Shown here: positions 44,320-54,936 of the stretch, piece after piece
Position numbering within the stretch: the first letter of the stretch is position 1
Layout of the letters: the number at the start of each line of letters is the position of its first letter
The notes under the pieces: generated by a model
Database searches by the model: none
Seen by the model: the letters and a program-made list of their open reading frames with translations, nothing else
What the model was told of the DNA's origin: nothing
NCBI RefSeq assembly: GCF_011300215.1
Contig: NZ_CP049866.1
Coordinates: forward strand, 1,488,001-1,552,000
Length of the DNA stretch: 64,000 nucleotides
From: Nocardioides piscis
Lineage (GTDB): Bacteria; Actinomycetota; Actinomycetes; Propionibacteriales; Nocardioidaceae
Direction: 5' to 3'
Translations under genes and position numbers: made by a program

Positions 44320-45278
44320 TGCCAGGGAACAGCCAACGCAAGGGCGCCATCAAGAAGAGCGGCAAGGGCGCGACCGTCGGTTCCGGTGGGCGCGTGAAGC
44401 GCGGCCTCGAGGGCCGGGGCCCGACGCCGAAGGCCAAGGACCGGCCCTATCACAAGGCCCACAAGGACGCGAAGCGTTCCGAGCGCACCGAGTCGACCCG
44501 GCCGAAGCGTCGGATCACCAAGTCGACCGAGGCCGAGTGGGTGGCCGGACGCAACTCCGTCGTCGAGGTGCTCGCGGCCGGGATCCCGGTCACCGGCGTC
44601 TATGTCGCCGAGGGCGCGGAGCGCGACGGCCGCCTGCGTGACGCCTTCAAGATGGCAGCCGAGCACGGCTATCCGATGATGGAGGTCACCCGGTCCGAGC
44701 TGGACCGCATGACCGGTGGCGCGGTGCACCAGGGCCTCGCGGCCCGGTTGCCCTCGTACGAATACGCGCACGCCGACGACCTCCTCGCGCGGGCGGACGA
44801 GGCTGGCGAGAAGGCCTTGATCGTGGCGCTCGACTCGGTCACCGACCCCCGCAACCTCGGGGCCGTGGTGCGCTCGGCCTCCGGCTTCGGCGCCCATGGC
44901 GTCGTCATCCCCGAGCGCCGGGCGGCAGGCATGACGGCCGCTGCCTGGAAGAGCAGTGCGGGTGCTGCTGCTCGCATCCCGGTGGCCCAGACGGTCAACC
45001 TCGTGCGCCAGCTGAAGGCCTACCAGGACGCGGGCTGCATGGTCATCGGCCTCGCAGCCGACGGCGACGTGACGCTGCCGGAGCTCACCGGACCGGAGGG
45101 TCTCGCCGCGGGTCCGCTCGTCGTGGTCGTCGGCTCCGAGGGCAAGGGCCTGGGGCGTCTCGTGGCCGAGACGTGCGACCAGCTGGTGTCGATCCCGATG
45201 GGCAACCAGCTCGAGTCGCTCAACGCCGGCGTGGCCGCGTCGGTGACCCTCTATGCCATCGCCCAGGCCCGGAGCTAG
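44319..45278 (+). CDS. rlmB: 23S rRNA 2'-O-methyltransferase RlmB-like (SPOUT)
   Basis: A 319-residue TrmH-family methyltransferase. A 70-residue Lys/Arg-rich N-terminus is followed by the RNA-binding region (EWVAGRNSVVEVLAAGIPV) and the knotted SPOUT domain with LDSVTDPRNLGAVVRSA, VVGSEGKGLGRLV and IPMGNQLESLNAGVAASVTLYA. It should methylate G2251 of 23S rRNA. Its start overlaps the cysS stop by 1 bp, and the following gene begins 26 bp inside it. Confidence 0.94.
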   Translation: MPGNSQRKGAIKKSGKGATVGSGGRVKRGLEGRGPTPKAKDRPYHKAHKDAKRSERTESTRPKRRITKSTEAEWVAGRNSVVEVLAAGIPVTGVYVAEGAERDGRLRDAFKMAAEHGYPMMEVTRSELDRMTGGAVHQGLAARLPSYEYAHADDLLARADEAGEKALIVALDSVTDPRNLGAVVRSASGFGAHGVVIPERRAAGMTAAAWKSSAGAAARIPVAQTVNLVRQLKAYQDAGCMVIGLAADGDVTLPELTGPEGLAAGPLVVVVGSEGKGLGRLVAETCDQLVSIPMGNQLESLNAGVAASVTLYAIAQARS

Positions 45279-46767
45279 TCGCGGGCGGGTCCTGACCGGG
45301 CTCGCCCACACGGCTGTGTGTCTGGGCGTCGCCGTCGTCGCCGGCCTCGCGTTCTTCCTGGCCGACAGCCGGACGATCGTCTTCGCCAGCCACGACGCGG
45401 TGGTGGCCCCCACGCTGGACCGTCACGTCGTCCTGCGGACCGGTCCGCTGCTGCCCGACCTCCGGCTGGCGAGTGATGGTCCGGTCGGTGTGGAGATCCG
45501 GCTGGGGAAGACCGAGAGCGCCTCGGTCGAGGAGCTCTTCTCGCGCTATGCGTTCATCGCCAGCGAACCCGACGCGCAGGTCGCCAAGGTGGGCGACGTG
45601 GTGCAGGAGATGGCGCTCTCGGCAACGCTGCGTGGCGTCGGCCTCGGACTGGTGCCACTGGCGGTGTGGTGGTTGCTGGGGCCCCATCGACGAGGTGAGC
45701 TGTTCCGGGGAGTCCGCACCCGCAAGGGGGCGGCCGCCGGCGTCGTCCTGCTGAGCGTGCCGCTGCTCCTGTGGCAGCCGTGGGACGCGGACGAGGAGAC
45801 GCAGGAGGCACAGCACGAGTGGGAACCGCTCGAGTCCTTCATGGTCGGCGTGCCGCTGCCTGCCGAGGCTGCGGGCATCGAGATCCGCACCAGCCCGACC
45901 ACCGTGCAGACGCAGCGGTTGATCCAGAGCGCCGTGAACACCTATGAGAAGAGCAAGGACTTCTACGACCAGGCTGCGACCGACGCCGCGGTCCTCGAGC
46001 TGCGCGAGCCCGAGGAGGGCGAGACAGCGGCCCTGGTCGTGAGCGACCGGCACGACAACATCGGCATGGACCGGGTCGCGCGCGCCATCGGTGATCGCGC
46101 CGGCGCCAGTGTGGTGCTCGATGCGGGGGACGACACGTCGACCGGTCAGCCCTGGGAGGCGTTCAGCCTCGACTCGCTCGACCGCGCGTTCGACGGCTAC
46201 GACCGCTTCGGCGTGGCAGGCAACCACGACAACGGCACCTTCGTACGGCGCTATCTCGACGACCTCGGATGGACCATGCTCGACGGGGAGCCCGTCGACG
46301 CGCCGTGGGGCGGCCTGGTCCTCGGCATCGACGACCCGCGGTCCAGCGGCCTCGGCAGCTGGCGCGACGAGACCGGCCTGAGCTTCGACGAGGTGGGGGA
46401 GCGGCTCGCCGACGAGGCGTGTGACGGCGAACGGATCTCGACCCTGCTGGTCCACGACGCCAACCTGGGACGCGACGCCCTGGAGCGCGGGTGCGTCGAC
46501 CTGGTCGTCGGGGGCCACACCCACGTGCCGGACGGACCGACCCTGGTCCTGGGCGAGAACGGCGAGGTCGGCTATACCCTGACCAACGGCACCACCGGGG
46601 GTGCGGCCTATGCGATCGCCGTCGGCAGCAAGCCTCGCCGTGACGCGGACCTGGTGGTGATCACCTATCGCGACGCCCGGCCCGTCGGCACCCAGGCCGT
46701 GCGTCTGCGCACCGATGGCCGCTTCGTGGTCGAACCCTTCGTCGAGCTGCTGCTCGACGCCGAATAG
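45253..46767 (+). CDS. Membrane-bound metallophosphoesterase
   Basis: A 504-residue protein with helices at about 15-37, 120-140 and 155-172 and a calcineurin-like phosphoesterase domain at about 260-495. The metal-site motifs are SDRHDN, AGDDTSTG, GVAGNHDN and GGHTHVP; the first has Arg where Leu or Thr is common. The catalytic part probably faces outside after the membrane region. The substrate is unknown. The ATG gives a 26-bp overlap with rlmB. Confidence 0.87.
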   Translation: MPSPRPGASRGRVLTGLAHTAVCLGVAVVAGLAFFLADSRTIVFASHDAVVAPTLDRHVVLRTGPLLPDLRLASDGPVGVEIRLGKTESASVEELFSRYAFIASEPDAQVAKVGDVVQEMALSATLRGVGLGLVPLAVWWLLGPHRRGELFRGVRTRKGAAAGVVLLSVPLLLWQPWDADEETQEAQHEWEPLESFMVGVPLPAEAAGIEIRTSPTTVQTQRLIQSAVNTYEKSKDFYDQAATDAAVLELREPEEGETAALVVSDRHDNIGMDRVARAIGDRAGASVVLDAGDDTSTGQPWEAFSLDSLDRAFDGYDRFGVAGNHDNGTFVRRYLDDLGWTMLDGEPVDAPWGGLVLGIDDPRSSGLGSWRDETGLSFDEVGERLADEACDGERISTLLVHDANLGRDALERGCVDLVVGGHTHVPDGPTLVLGENGEVGYTLTNGTTGGAAYAIAVGSKPRRDADLVVITYRDARPVGTQAVRLRTDGRFVVEPFVELLLDAE

Positions 46768-46841
46768 GCGCAATGCGAGGCGTCCTGGAAAAATCTTCGG
46801 TGACCTCCGTCACCTTCCAAAGGGTGAGTCGTTTCCTGAAC

Positions 46842-46855
46842 TGAAACGTGTTCTA
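46842..46855 (+). promoter_or_regulatory. KstR-like box before the ABC transporter operon
   Basis: TGAAACGTGTTCTA fits TNNAACNNGTTNNA, the motif bound by the TetR regulator KstR in mycobacterial steroid catabolism (established). It ends 21 bp before the ATG of the binding protein, where a repressor would block transcription. A second fit is at 57676-57689. Other TetR proteins can bind similar sites. Confidence 0.45.
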
Positions 46856-46876
46856 CCCATTGGCTGGAGGCATCCC

Positions 46877-48415
46877 ATGGCGGTCCCCGATCGCATCCGT
46901 CCGCGCGCCGGCTCGCAGCTGAGGACCCGGGGCGTGACCGCTGGGGTCGTCGGGCTGGTGCTCGCCCTGGCTGCGTGTGGCTCCCAGCTCCAGCCCGAGG
47001 ACCTGGCCACCGCGGGTGCAGGCACCGCGCAGGGCGGTGAAGTCATCGACCCGGCGCTCGGGGCCGATCCCGGCACCGGGACGACCGGCGGGTCCGCCGG
47101 CTCGACGGGCAGCGGCACGACCGGGGGTAGCACCGGCACGGGTGCCACCGGTGCCACCGGCGCCACCGGCTCCGGCTCGACCAGCGGATCGGGGGGTTCG
47201 GGGTCTGCCGCGGCCCCCGCCGACGGGGGAGGCGGCGCGAAGGGCACCGGCGAGAACAGCGCAACCGGGGCCACAGCGGCCGGCGCGTGCGACGGCTTCG
47301 CCAACCAGACCGGCATCACCGACGACAAGATCGTCGTCGGGAACGCCTCCGACATCTCGGGACCGGTCCCCGGAATCTTCGAGTCCGCCCAGCTCGGCAC
47401 CCGCGCCTACGCCGCCTACTTCAACTCCACCGGCGACATCTGCGGTCGCAAGCTCGAGGTCCTCAACCTTGACAGCCGCGCCGACGCCGGCGCCGACCAG
47501 CAGGCCTATGCGCAGATCTGTGAGCAGGCCTTCGCCGGCGTCGGCTCGATGTCGGCCTTCGACCAGGGCGGGGCCGCCACGGCCCAGGGCTGCGGGTTGC
47601 CCGACATCCGCTCGACCGCGATCACCAGCGAGCGGACCGGCTGCAGCACCTGCTTCGGCGCCCAGTCGGCGAGCAACACGATGCTGCCGAGCGCGACACC
47701 CAAGTTCCTGATCAGCAAGTTCGGCGGCGCGGCGCAGAAGATCGCGATGATCTACATCGACGTCGCCGCCGCCGCCCAGGCCACCGCGGCGATCAAGAAG
47801 AGCTACGAGGCCAACGGCGCCAAGGTCGTCTACTACAAGGGCATGGACGTCTCGGAGTTCAACTACGCGCCATACGTGCAGGAGATGAAGAGTGCCGGCG
47901 TCGAGATGGTCTACTACACCGGCCCCTACCAGAACACGATCAAGCTCCAGCAGGCGATGAAGCAGCAGGGCTTCGACCCGATCGTCTACCAGGACGCCAC
48001 GGTCTACGACGCGGGCTACGTCGCCGAGGCCGGCAGCCTCGCCGAGGGCACGGTCGCCTTCTTGTTCAACGACCTCTTCACCAACAGCGGCAACAAGGAG
48101 ATGCAGCTCTACGCCTCGTGGCTGCAGCAGGTGAAGCCCGGCGCGCAGCCGTCCGTCTATGGGCTCTTCGCGTGGTCGGCGGCTCGCCTGTTCGTGGAGC
48201 GATCGATCGCGCTGGGCGGGAAGCTGTCCCGGGAGAGCCTCGTGGCCGAGTTCGCCAAGACGACCGACTGGACCGCCAACGGGCTGCACGCCCCGCAGGC
48301 GGTGAAGGACAAGACGACGGCCAGCTGCGTCAAGTTCGTGCAGTACACCGGCGGCAAGTGGGTGCAGATCTCGCCCGGTGACTACACCTGCGGACCACTG
48401 ACCAAGGTGGGCTGA
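46877..48415 (+). CDS. ABC transporter substrate-binding lipoprotein (branched-chain type)
   Basis: A 512-residue lipoprotein of the Leu/Ile/Val-binding family. The signal with lipobox LAAC lies within the first 35 residues (VTAGVVGLVLALAAC). A long Gly/Thr/Ser-rich, low-complexity linker (about 55-130) leads to two periplasmic-binding lobes starting at TDDKIVVGNASDISGPVPGIFES and containing AYAAYFNSTGDICGRKLEV. GGAGG (46866-46870) supports this start over the upstream ATG-less frame. It captures an unknown ligand, possibly an amino acid, amide or steroid-like compound. The first gene of a six-gene operon. Confidence 0.9.
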   Translation: MAVPDRIRPRAGSQLRTRGVTAGVVGLVLALAACGSQLQPEDLATAGAGTAQGGEVIDPALGADPGTGTTGGSAGSTGSGTTGGSTGTGATGATGATGSGSTSGSGGSGSAAAPADGGGGAKGTGENSATGATAAGACDGFANQTGITDDKIVVGNASDISGPVPGIFESAQLGTRAYAAYFNSTGDICGRKLEVLNLDSRADAGADQQAYAQICEQAFAGVGSMSAFDQGGAATAQGCGLPDIRSTAITSERTGCSTCFGAQSASNTMLPSATPKFLISKFGGAAQKIAMIYIDVAAAAQATAAIKKSYEANGAKVVYYKGMDVSEFNYAPYVQEMKSAGVEMVYYTGPYQNTIKLQQAMKQQGFDPIVYQDATVYDAGYVAEAGSLAEGTVAFLFNDLFTNSGNKEMQLYASWLQQVKPGAQPSVYGLFAWSAARLFVERSIALGGKLSRESLVAEFAKTTDWTANGLHAPQAVKDKTTASCVKFVQYTGGKWVQISPGDYTCGPLTKVG

Positions 48416-48416
48416 C

Positions 48417-50372
48417 GTGTCCTCGCTGCTGTCCTTCACGATCCTGGGCATCTTCACCGGCGCCGCCTACGCGATCGCGGCGTCGGGTCTTGTCCTGACC
48501 TACACGACCACCCGGGTCTTCAACATCGCCCACGGGGCCTTCGGGATGGTCATGTCCTACGTCTACTGGGACTTCAGCCAGCGCCAGGGACTTCCCGTCT
48601 GGCTCAGCCTGCTCCTGGTCCTGCTGGTCGTGGCCCCGCTGACCGGCTATGCCGTGCAGCGCTACGTCACCCGCAACCTCGGCGACGCCCCGGTCAGCGT
48701 CTCGCTCGTCGTGACGGTCGGCCTGTTCGTCGGCCTGATCGGGCTCGCTCAGCAGATCTGGCCGCCGGCGCCGCGGACGGTCCCCTTCTACTTCCCCGAG
48801 GCCGGGATCCAGGTGGGCGACACCTTCATCACCGCCCACTACCTGATCACCATCGTGATGTCCGCGGTCGTCGCGGGTGGCCTCTACTTCCTGCTCAACA
48901 AGACCCGCATCGGCACCGCCATGCGGGCGGCCGTGGACAACCCCGCCCTCCTGCGCTACTTCGGCGGCAAGCCCGACCAGGTCGCTGCCCTCTCCTGGGC
49001 GATCGGCATCTCCCTGGGAGCGCTCGCCGGGATCCTGCTGACGCCGGTCGTCGGCCTCGACTACTTCAACCTCACGCTGCTCGTCATCAACGCCTATGCC
49101 GCGGCGATGCTGGGCAAGCTCAAGAGCCTGCCGCTGACCTTCGTCGGGGCCATGGTGCTGGGCATCCTCCAGTCCTACGCCGTGGCCTACCTCCCCTCCG
49201 AGGGGTTCCTCTCCAGCATCCGCGCCGTGGTGCCGGCGCTCTTCCTCTTCGCGGTGATCATCGCCATGCCCCAGGCCCAGCTGCGGATCGGGCAGGTCAA
49301 GGGCATCGTCTCCGCGCCGATCCCCACCACCCGCGCGATGGTCGGCTGGGGTGGGGGCCTGGTCCTCGCCACGGCGGTCCTCGCGCTGCTGATGAGCACG
49401 TCCAACCTGCTGCTGGTGGGCACCGCGGCGACATACGCGATCGTGATGCTCTCGCTCGTCCTCCTGACCGGCTATGGCGGGCACGTGTCGCTGGCGCAGT
49501 TCACGTTCGCCGGGGTGGGGGCGCTGGCCTATGCCAAGCTCGAGCAGCCCAACCTCGTGGGCCTCGTGCTCGCTGCGGCCATCGCGGCCGTCGTCGGTGC
49601 CTTGGTCGCCCTTCCCGTCATCCGGTTGACCGGTCTCTATCTCGCGCTCTCGACCCTGGCCTTCGGGGTGCTGATGGACAAGATGGTCTTCCAGTCCGAC
49701 CTGGCCTTCGGGTATGGCGGTGTCCTGACCGCCGAGCGGATGTCGATCCTCGGGGTCCGGCTCGACTCGACCGGGGCCTACGTCGTGGTCATGGTCGTCT
49801 TCTTCGTGCTCGCCGGGATCGGGCTGCTGATGCTGCGCCGCGGCAGCCTGGGGCGGCTGCTGATCGCCATGCGCGACAGCCCCGCTGCCTGCGGCACCCT
49901 CGGGCTCGACCTGCGGTGGTTCAGGGTCGCCCTGTTCGGTCTCTCCGCCGGGCTGGCCGGCCTCGCCGGCGCCCTGTTCGCCGGCCTGCGGGGCACCGTC
50001 GGCGCCACCGACTTCCAGCTCTATGCCAGCCTGCCGCTGCTGCTGATGGCCGTGGTCGCCGGTGTCACCTCCGTGTCGGGAGCAGCCCTGGGCGGGACGG
50101 CGCTGATGATGCTGCCGGTCCTGCAGAGCTACTACCCGGGTCTCGCCGGGCTGATGTTCGCCATCATCGGTTTCGGCGCCGTGGCACTGGGGCGCGACCC
50201 CAACGGCCTGGCCAACCTCGCCTTCAAGGCAGGTCACTGGTTGAAGCCGCGGATCATGGCGTTGGCGCCCGACCTGCCGGAGCTCCCCGGACGTCAGTCC
50301 GCGAAGGGCGCCGAGCCCGAGCGCGCCGCCCGCGACGAGATGGGGGAGGTGCCGGCCCATGCCGCTCCTTGA
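48417..50372 (+). CDS. Fused LivH-LivM-type ABC permease
   Basis: A 651-residue protein carrying both permease halves that are usually separate genes. The first domain (1-300) has LivH features (FTGAAYAIAASGLVLTYTTTRVFNIAHGAFGM, NPALLRYFGGKPDQV). The second (about 310-615) has LivM features (LVLLTGYGGHVSLAQFTFAGVGALAYA, ALSTLAFGVLMDKM, RDSPAACGTLGLDL). About 16-18 hydrophobic helices are present. It forms the transmembrane channel for the neighbouring ATPases. GTG start 1 bp after the previous stop; 14-bp overlap with the next gene. Confidence 0.92.
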   Translation: MSSLLSFTILGIFTGAAYAIAASGLVLTYTTTRVFNIAHGAFGMVMSYVYWDFSQRQGLPVWLSLLLVLLVVAPLTGYAVQRYVTRNLGDAPVSVSLVVTVGLFVGLIGLAQQIWPPAPRTVPFYFPEAGIQVGDTFITAHYLITIVMSAVVAGGLYFLLNKTRIGTAMRAAVDNPALLRYFGGKPDQVAALSWAIGISLGALAGILLTPVVGLDYFNLTLLVINAYAAAMLGKLKSLPLTFVGAMVLGILQSYAVAYLPSEGFLSSIRAVVPALFLFAVIIAMPQAQLRIGQVKGIVSAPIPTTRAMVGWGGGLVLATAVLALLMSTSNLLLVGTAATYAIVMLSLVLLTGYGGHVSLAQFTFAGVGALAYAKLEQPNLVGLVLAAAIAAVVGALVALPVIRLTGLYLALSTLAFGVLMDKMVFQSDLAFGYGGVLTAERMSILGVRLDSTGAYVVVMVVFFVLAGIGLLMLRRGSLGRLLIAMRDSPAACGTLGLDLRWFRVALFGLSAGLAGLAGALFAGLRGTVGATDFQLYASLPLLLMAVVAGVTSVSGAALGGTALMMLPVLQSYYPGLAGLMFAIIGFGAVALGRDPNGLANLAFKAGHWLKPRIMALAPDLPELPGRQSAKGAEPERAARDEMGEVPAHAAP

Positions 50373-51137
50373 GGTCCAGCGCGCAGTCGTCCAGTTCGGC
50401 GGGGTGACAGCCGTCAACGACGCCAGCTTCACCGCCGAGCGCGGCGAGATCACCGGTCTGATCGGGCCGAACGGCGCGGGCAAGACCACCACCTTCAACG
50501 TCATCACCGGCCTGCAACGCCCGACGCGCGGAGACGTCTTCTTCGAGCGCCGCAAGGTCACCTCGCTCCCGGTGCACCGTCGTGCCCGGCGCGGCATGGC
50601 GCGGACGTTCCAGCGGCTGGAGGCGTTCGGCTCGCTGACGGTCCGCGACAACGTGCGGGTCGCGCTCGACATACATCGCGGGCTGCGTGGCGTCTTCACC
50701 GCGTCCGGGGCCGACATCGACGCGCTGCTCGCACGGGTCGGCATCAGCGCCTATGCCGCCGAGCGGGCCGACTCCGTCCCCACCGGCACCGCCCGGCTGC
50801 TCGAGCTGGCGCGCTGCCTGGCCGGTGACCCCAAGCTGCTCCTGCTCGACGAACCCTCCTCCGGGCTGGACGACGCCGAGACCGACGCGTTCGGCGACCT
50901 CCTCAAGGAGCTGGCGGCCGAACGCCGGGGGATCGTGATGGTCGAGCACGACATGGACCTGGTGATGGCCGTGTGCGACCAGGTCCACGTCCTCGACTTC
51001 GGCTCGGTGATCGCCTCGGGGACGCCCGGCGCGATCAGGTCCGACCCGGCGGTGCAGAAGGCCTACCTCGGCTACAGCGACGTCGAGGACGCCGGCGACC
51101 ACACCCAGGAGCTCGAACCGGTGCCCGGAGGTGTCGC

Positions 51138-51141
<4 letters not shown>
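50359..51141 (+). CDS. ABC transporter ATP-binding protein (LivG type)
   Basis: A 260-residue ATPase. Walker A is GPNGAGKTTT (35-44), the Q/D loop region includes RTFQRLEAFGSLTVRDNV, and Walker B is LLLLDEPSSGLDD. The signature helix reads VPTGTARLLELARCL, lacking the LSxGQ consensus, as some LivG proteins do. The H-loop is in MVEHDMDLVM. It works with the LivF-like protein next to it; translation is coupled on both sides. Confidence 0.92.
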
Positions 51142-51841
<700 letters not shown>

Positions 51842-51845
<4 letters not shown>

Positions 51846-53518
51846 GGCGCACACTGATTCCGCTCGTGTCCGCTGCAGCGATCGGCAGCATGCTGCCGCT
51901 CCTGGTCGGCCCGACCGCAGACGCCGAGGGCCCCGCCGCGTTCGCCGGCTATGACGCGCGTGCGTGGGCCGCTCCGGTGAAGATCGAGATCTATGAGCCG
52001 ACGATCCCACTGCCGGCCACCCCCCAGGCCGAGGCGTCCCTGGGCTACACGACGGTCGAGGCCAACTCCGGGCTCGCCTCGGGTCGAGGCAGCTGGGTGT
52101 GGCCCGGCGACCCCGTGGGCGAGGGCGCCAAGACGATCCTCGAGCAGGCAGGCTTCCCGGCGCAGCTCGCGGAGAGGGGCTATCCGGTCCAGGTCAACTC
52201 CAGCCACCCGGGCAAGCCGTCGCAGGCCAGCGACGAGTCCGTGCCCGGCTCGATCATGCGCACAGGCTCATCGGCCGAGCGCACCTATGCCCAGGTCGGC
52301 TTCTCCCCGGACGCAAAGCCGACCGAGGCCGAGCCCTCGTCGGAGCCGGAGGACGACGAGCCCGCGGGGGGAGGGCTGGGCCTCCCGGCCCTGCCGCCCC
52401 TGCCGGTGCTGGGCGGCGGCTCCTCCGACGGATCGTCCAGCGAGGCGTTGACCGCGCTGACCGACTTCGGCTCGGCCATCAACGGCGAGGACCCCACTGA
52501 CTCCGAGGAGGAGGCCGAGGGGGCTCCAGAGGGTGCGCCCGGTCTGCCGCCCGAGCTGGCTGCGCTCGTCGACCTCAGCGGCTACACCTCCCAGTCGATC
52601 GCCAACACCGGTGCCGACCGGGTCTCGACGGTGGCGACGTCGGCCCTCGGTGACGTCTCCCTGGCCGACGGGCTCGTCGTCCTGGAGGGCATCTCGGCCA
52701 GGATGAGGGCGACCAGCGACGGAGCGGAGTCGACGGTCGACGGCGTCGCCAGGATCGGCGGCATCAGCATCGCCGGCACCCCGTTCGAGCTGGGCTCGGA
52801 CGGGCTCGTCGCCGCAGACGACACCGAGCCGGTCCCGGGTCTGCCCGAGGACCCGGTCAAGGCCCTGGCGCAGCTCGGCATCACGGTGGTCGAGCCCCGG
52901 GAGGACCTCACGACGAAGGCCCTGCGGGCCAGTGGGTCCGCGAGCGCCATACGACTCGAGTGGGACCTCACGGTGCTCCGGGCCCAGCTCAAGGACCTGC
53001 CGCTCAACGATCTAGTCGGCGCCATCCCCGCCGAGGCTGCCGAGCTCAAGAGCCTGGTCGGTGCGGCCGTCAACCTCTCGCCGCGCATCGTCCTGACGTT
53101 CGGCAACGTCTCCGCGCGCGCCGAGACCATCAAGGCCCCGGCGATGCCTGCGCTCTCAGGCAGCGAACCGACGGGGGAGAAGCCTGCCGCGACCGCATCC
53201 GGCGGCGAGGGTGCCGCGAGTGCGGGCGGTGCAGGCACCACGGGCGCCGGGACGCCCGGCACCAGCGCGACCACGGGCTCTGCCGCCGCCCCGGCCGGTG
53301 ACACGGCCTCGTCGGCCAGTGGCGAGCTGACCGACACGGCGCTGACGGCCGGTCTCCCCGCGCTCAACACCATCCCCGGCGCGCTCACCATGGGCGGCGT
53401 GCTGGCGGCCATCGCCGCCGGGACCTGGCTGCGGCGCATCGGACTGCTCGCCCTCGGCACCGCCAGCACATGCAGCGCCGGTCTCGACGCCGGCCTTCCC
53501 GACCTTCGCAGAGCCTGA
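51842..53518 (+). CDS. Exported envelope protein of unknown function, co-transcribed with the ABC transporter
   Basis: A 558-residue protein with signal peptide (about 1-28), low-complexity acidic and proline-rich segments (155-235), a beta-rich central domain (240-430: SIANTGADRVSTVATSALGDVSLADGLVVLEGISARMR...), a Gly/Thr/Ala-rich stretch (440-500), and a C-terminal hydrophobic helix near ALTMGGVLAAIAAGTWLRRIGLLAL. It overlaps the LivF-type gene by 4 bp, so it almost certainly belongs to the same system. I do not recognise the domain. It could be an envelope component of uptake. Confidence 0.75.
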
Positions 53519-53530
53519 CCAGGAGAGACC

Positions 53531-54064
53531 ATGACCACCACCACGACCACGATGCTTCCCCGGGCGGCCGCCCGGACATCCGGCAGCGGGGCTGCGCCCC
53601 TGCGAGACAACCACTACCGATTGCTCCAGGTGGTGCTCTTCTGGGCCGGCGCGGTGTTGCTGCCGCTCGGGCTGGTCGTCATCGTCCTGGGTTGGTACGG
53701 CGCCGCCAACACCCCCTACCAGTACGACCAGCTCTCCTACCTCGTCTCGGGCGGCCTGCTCGGTCTGGGGCTCACCTTCTGTGGCGGCTTCCTCTACTTC
53801 GGGGCGTGGCTGGCCCGGATCGCCTCGGACCAGAAGGAGGCCTCCAAGCGGCTGGCCGACACCCTGCTGGTGCTGGCCGACGTGACCTCGCGGTCGGCGA
53901 CGACCCGTGACGACGGGGTGGACGTCTCGGCCCTGCCGGTCACGGCGGGCGACGGCACGACGATGCACCGGCGCGACTGCGCCCTGATCTCGCATCGCGA
54001 GGACCTGCACCCGGTGGGGGAGCACAACACCCACCTCACGGCCTGTCGGGTCTGCAAGCCCTAG
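53531..54064 (+). CDS. Small membrane protein with C-terminal Cys/His motif
   Basis: A 177-residue protein with two hydrophobic helices (about 32-56 and 68-92), a charged segment (95-130) and a C-terminal MHRRDCALISHREDLHPVGEHNTHLTACRVCKP part with three cysteines and several histidines. This could be a metal site (inference). It follows the exported protein by 12 bp with AGGAG upstream, and is likely the last gene of the transporter operon. Function unknown. Confidence 0.72.
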   Translation: MTTTTTTMLPRAAARTSGSGAAPLRDNHYRLLQVVLFWAGAVLLPLGLVVIVLGWYGAANTPYQYDQLSYLVSGGLLGLGLTFCGGFLYFGAWLARIASDQKEASKRLADTLLVLADVTSRSATTRDDGVDVSALPVTAGDGTTMHRRDCALISHREDLHPVGEHNTHLTACRVCKP

Positions 54065-54141
54065 ACCAAACCTTCCGGCCTCCGCGCGCGTCATCATGGT
54101 GAGACCTCCCTCCCACCCCGACGTGTCCCCAGGAGACCACC

Positions 54142-54936
54142 ATGAACTGGCGCCCCTTGCTCGCAGCGCTGCTGCTGCTGCCGCTCGGCTCCACCTCGCT
54201 GCTCCCGCTCACCGCTTCGGCCTCCGCCGGGCGGGATCGCCCGGCGGCGCAGGCGGAGCGGATCGACTATCCGGGGAGCGGGATCGTCATCGCCCGCCAG
54301 AGCGGTGACCAGCGACGGCTGACGGGGACTCCGCGCAGCCTGAAGCGCTTCGTCGCGAGGCGTCTCGAGGTCTTGTACGCCGACGCCGGCAGCCGTCCCC
54401 GCTGCGCCACCTCGCCGACGGTCGTCGTCGATCGCTACGACTCGCGGGGCTTCGTCAAGGCCGGCGAGGGTTGGTACGAGCCCTGCCCGGGTGGTGGCTA
54501 CAGCGTGATCTACAAGCGGTCCGGGTCGAAGTGGCGAGCCGTCCTGGGCAGCCAGGACGTGCGGTTCTGCCAGGACCTCGCGTGGTGGGGAGTGCCCGTC
54601 TTCATCGGCGGGCGCCAGTGCCTGAGCGAGGACCTGGACGTGGTGCGCTACCGGCCGGGTGCCGACACCGTCAGCCCCGAGGCCACGGCGCGGCGCGTGA
54701 TCGCGGTGGCGACCTGGCTCCCGATCGTCCCGCGGGCCCGCGTCGTGACCAGGGCTGCCCTGGCCCAGCTCGAGTCGCTGATCGGCCGGCGCACCTACCT
54801 TGCTCCGGAGGAGTGCGCACCTGAGGGGTGCGTCGTCACGGCCACCGAGCCGGGCGGACGCGAGTCGCGGCTGATGCTGCGGATGCAGCCGATCGGCGAC
54901 GACCTGGTGGTGACCGAGGTCGAGGCCCTCCCCTAG
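54142..54936 (+). CDS. Secreted protein of unknown function
   Basis: A 264-residue protein with a signal peptide (MNWRPLLAALLLLPLGSTSLLPLTASASA). The mature part has five or six cysteines, suggesting disulfides, and contains PTVVVDRYDSRGFVKAGEGWYEPCPGGGYSVIYKR and WWGVPVFIGGRQCLSEDLD. AGGAG lies upstream of the ATG. I do not recognise it. Its TAG shares CTAG 54933-54936 with the convergent DUF4032 gene. Confidence 0.7.
   Translation: MNWRPLLAALLLLPLGSTSLLPLTASASAGRDRPAAQAERIDYPGSGIVIARQSGDQRRLTGTPRSLKRFVARRLEVLYADAGSRPRCATSPTVVVDRYDSRGFVKAGEGWYEPCPGGGYSVIYKRSGSKWRAVLGSQDVRFCQDLAWWGVPVFIGGRQCLSEDLDVVRYRPGADTVSPEATARRVIAVATWLPIVPRARVVTRAALAQLESLIGRRTYLAPEECAPEGCVVTATEPGGRESRLMLRMQPIGDDLVVTEVEALP

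Noticed and set aside
46715..46876. Upstream extension of the substrate-binding protein
   Set aside because: The frame is open, but the extension overlaps the phosphoesterase gene and would bury the lipoprotein signal; GGAGG supports the ATG at 46877.
48330..50744. An 804-codon open frame antisense to the permease gene
   Set aside because: High GC keeps the frame open; the Asp/His/Gln/Glu-rich product has no domain, while the plus strand encodes a clear permease.
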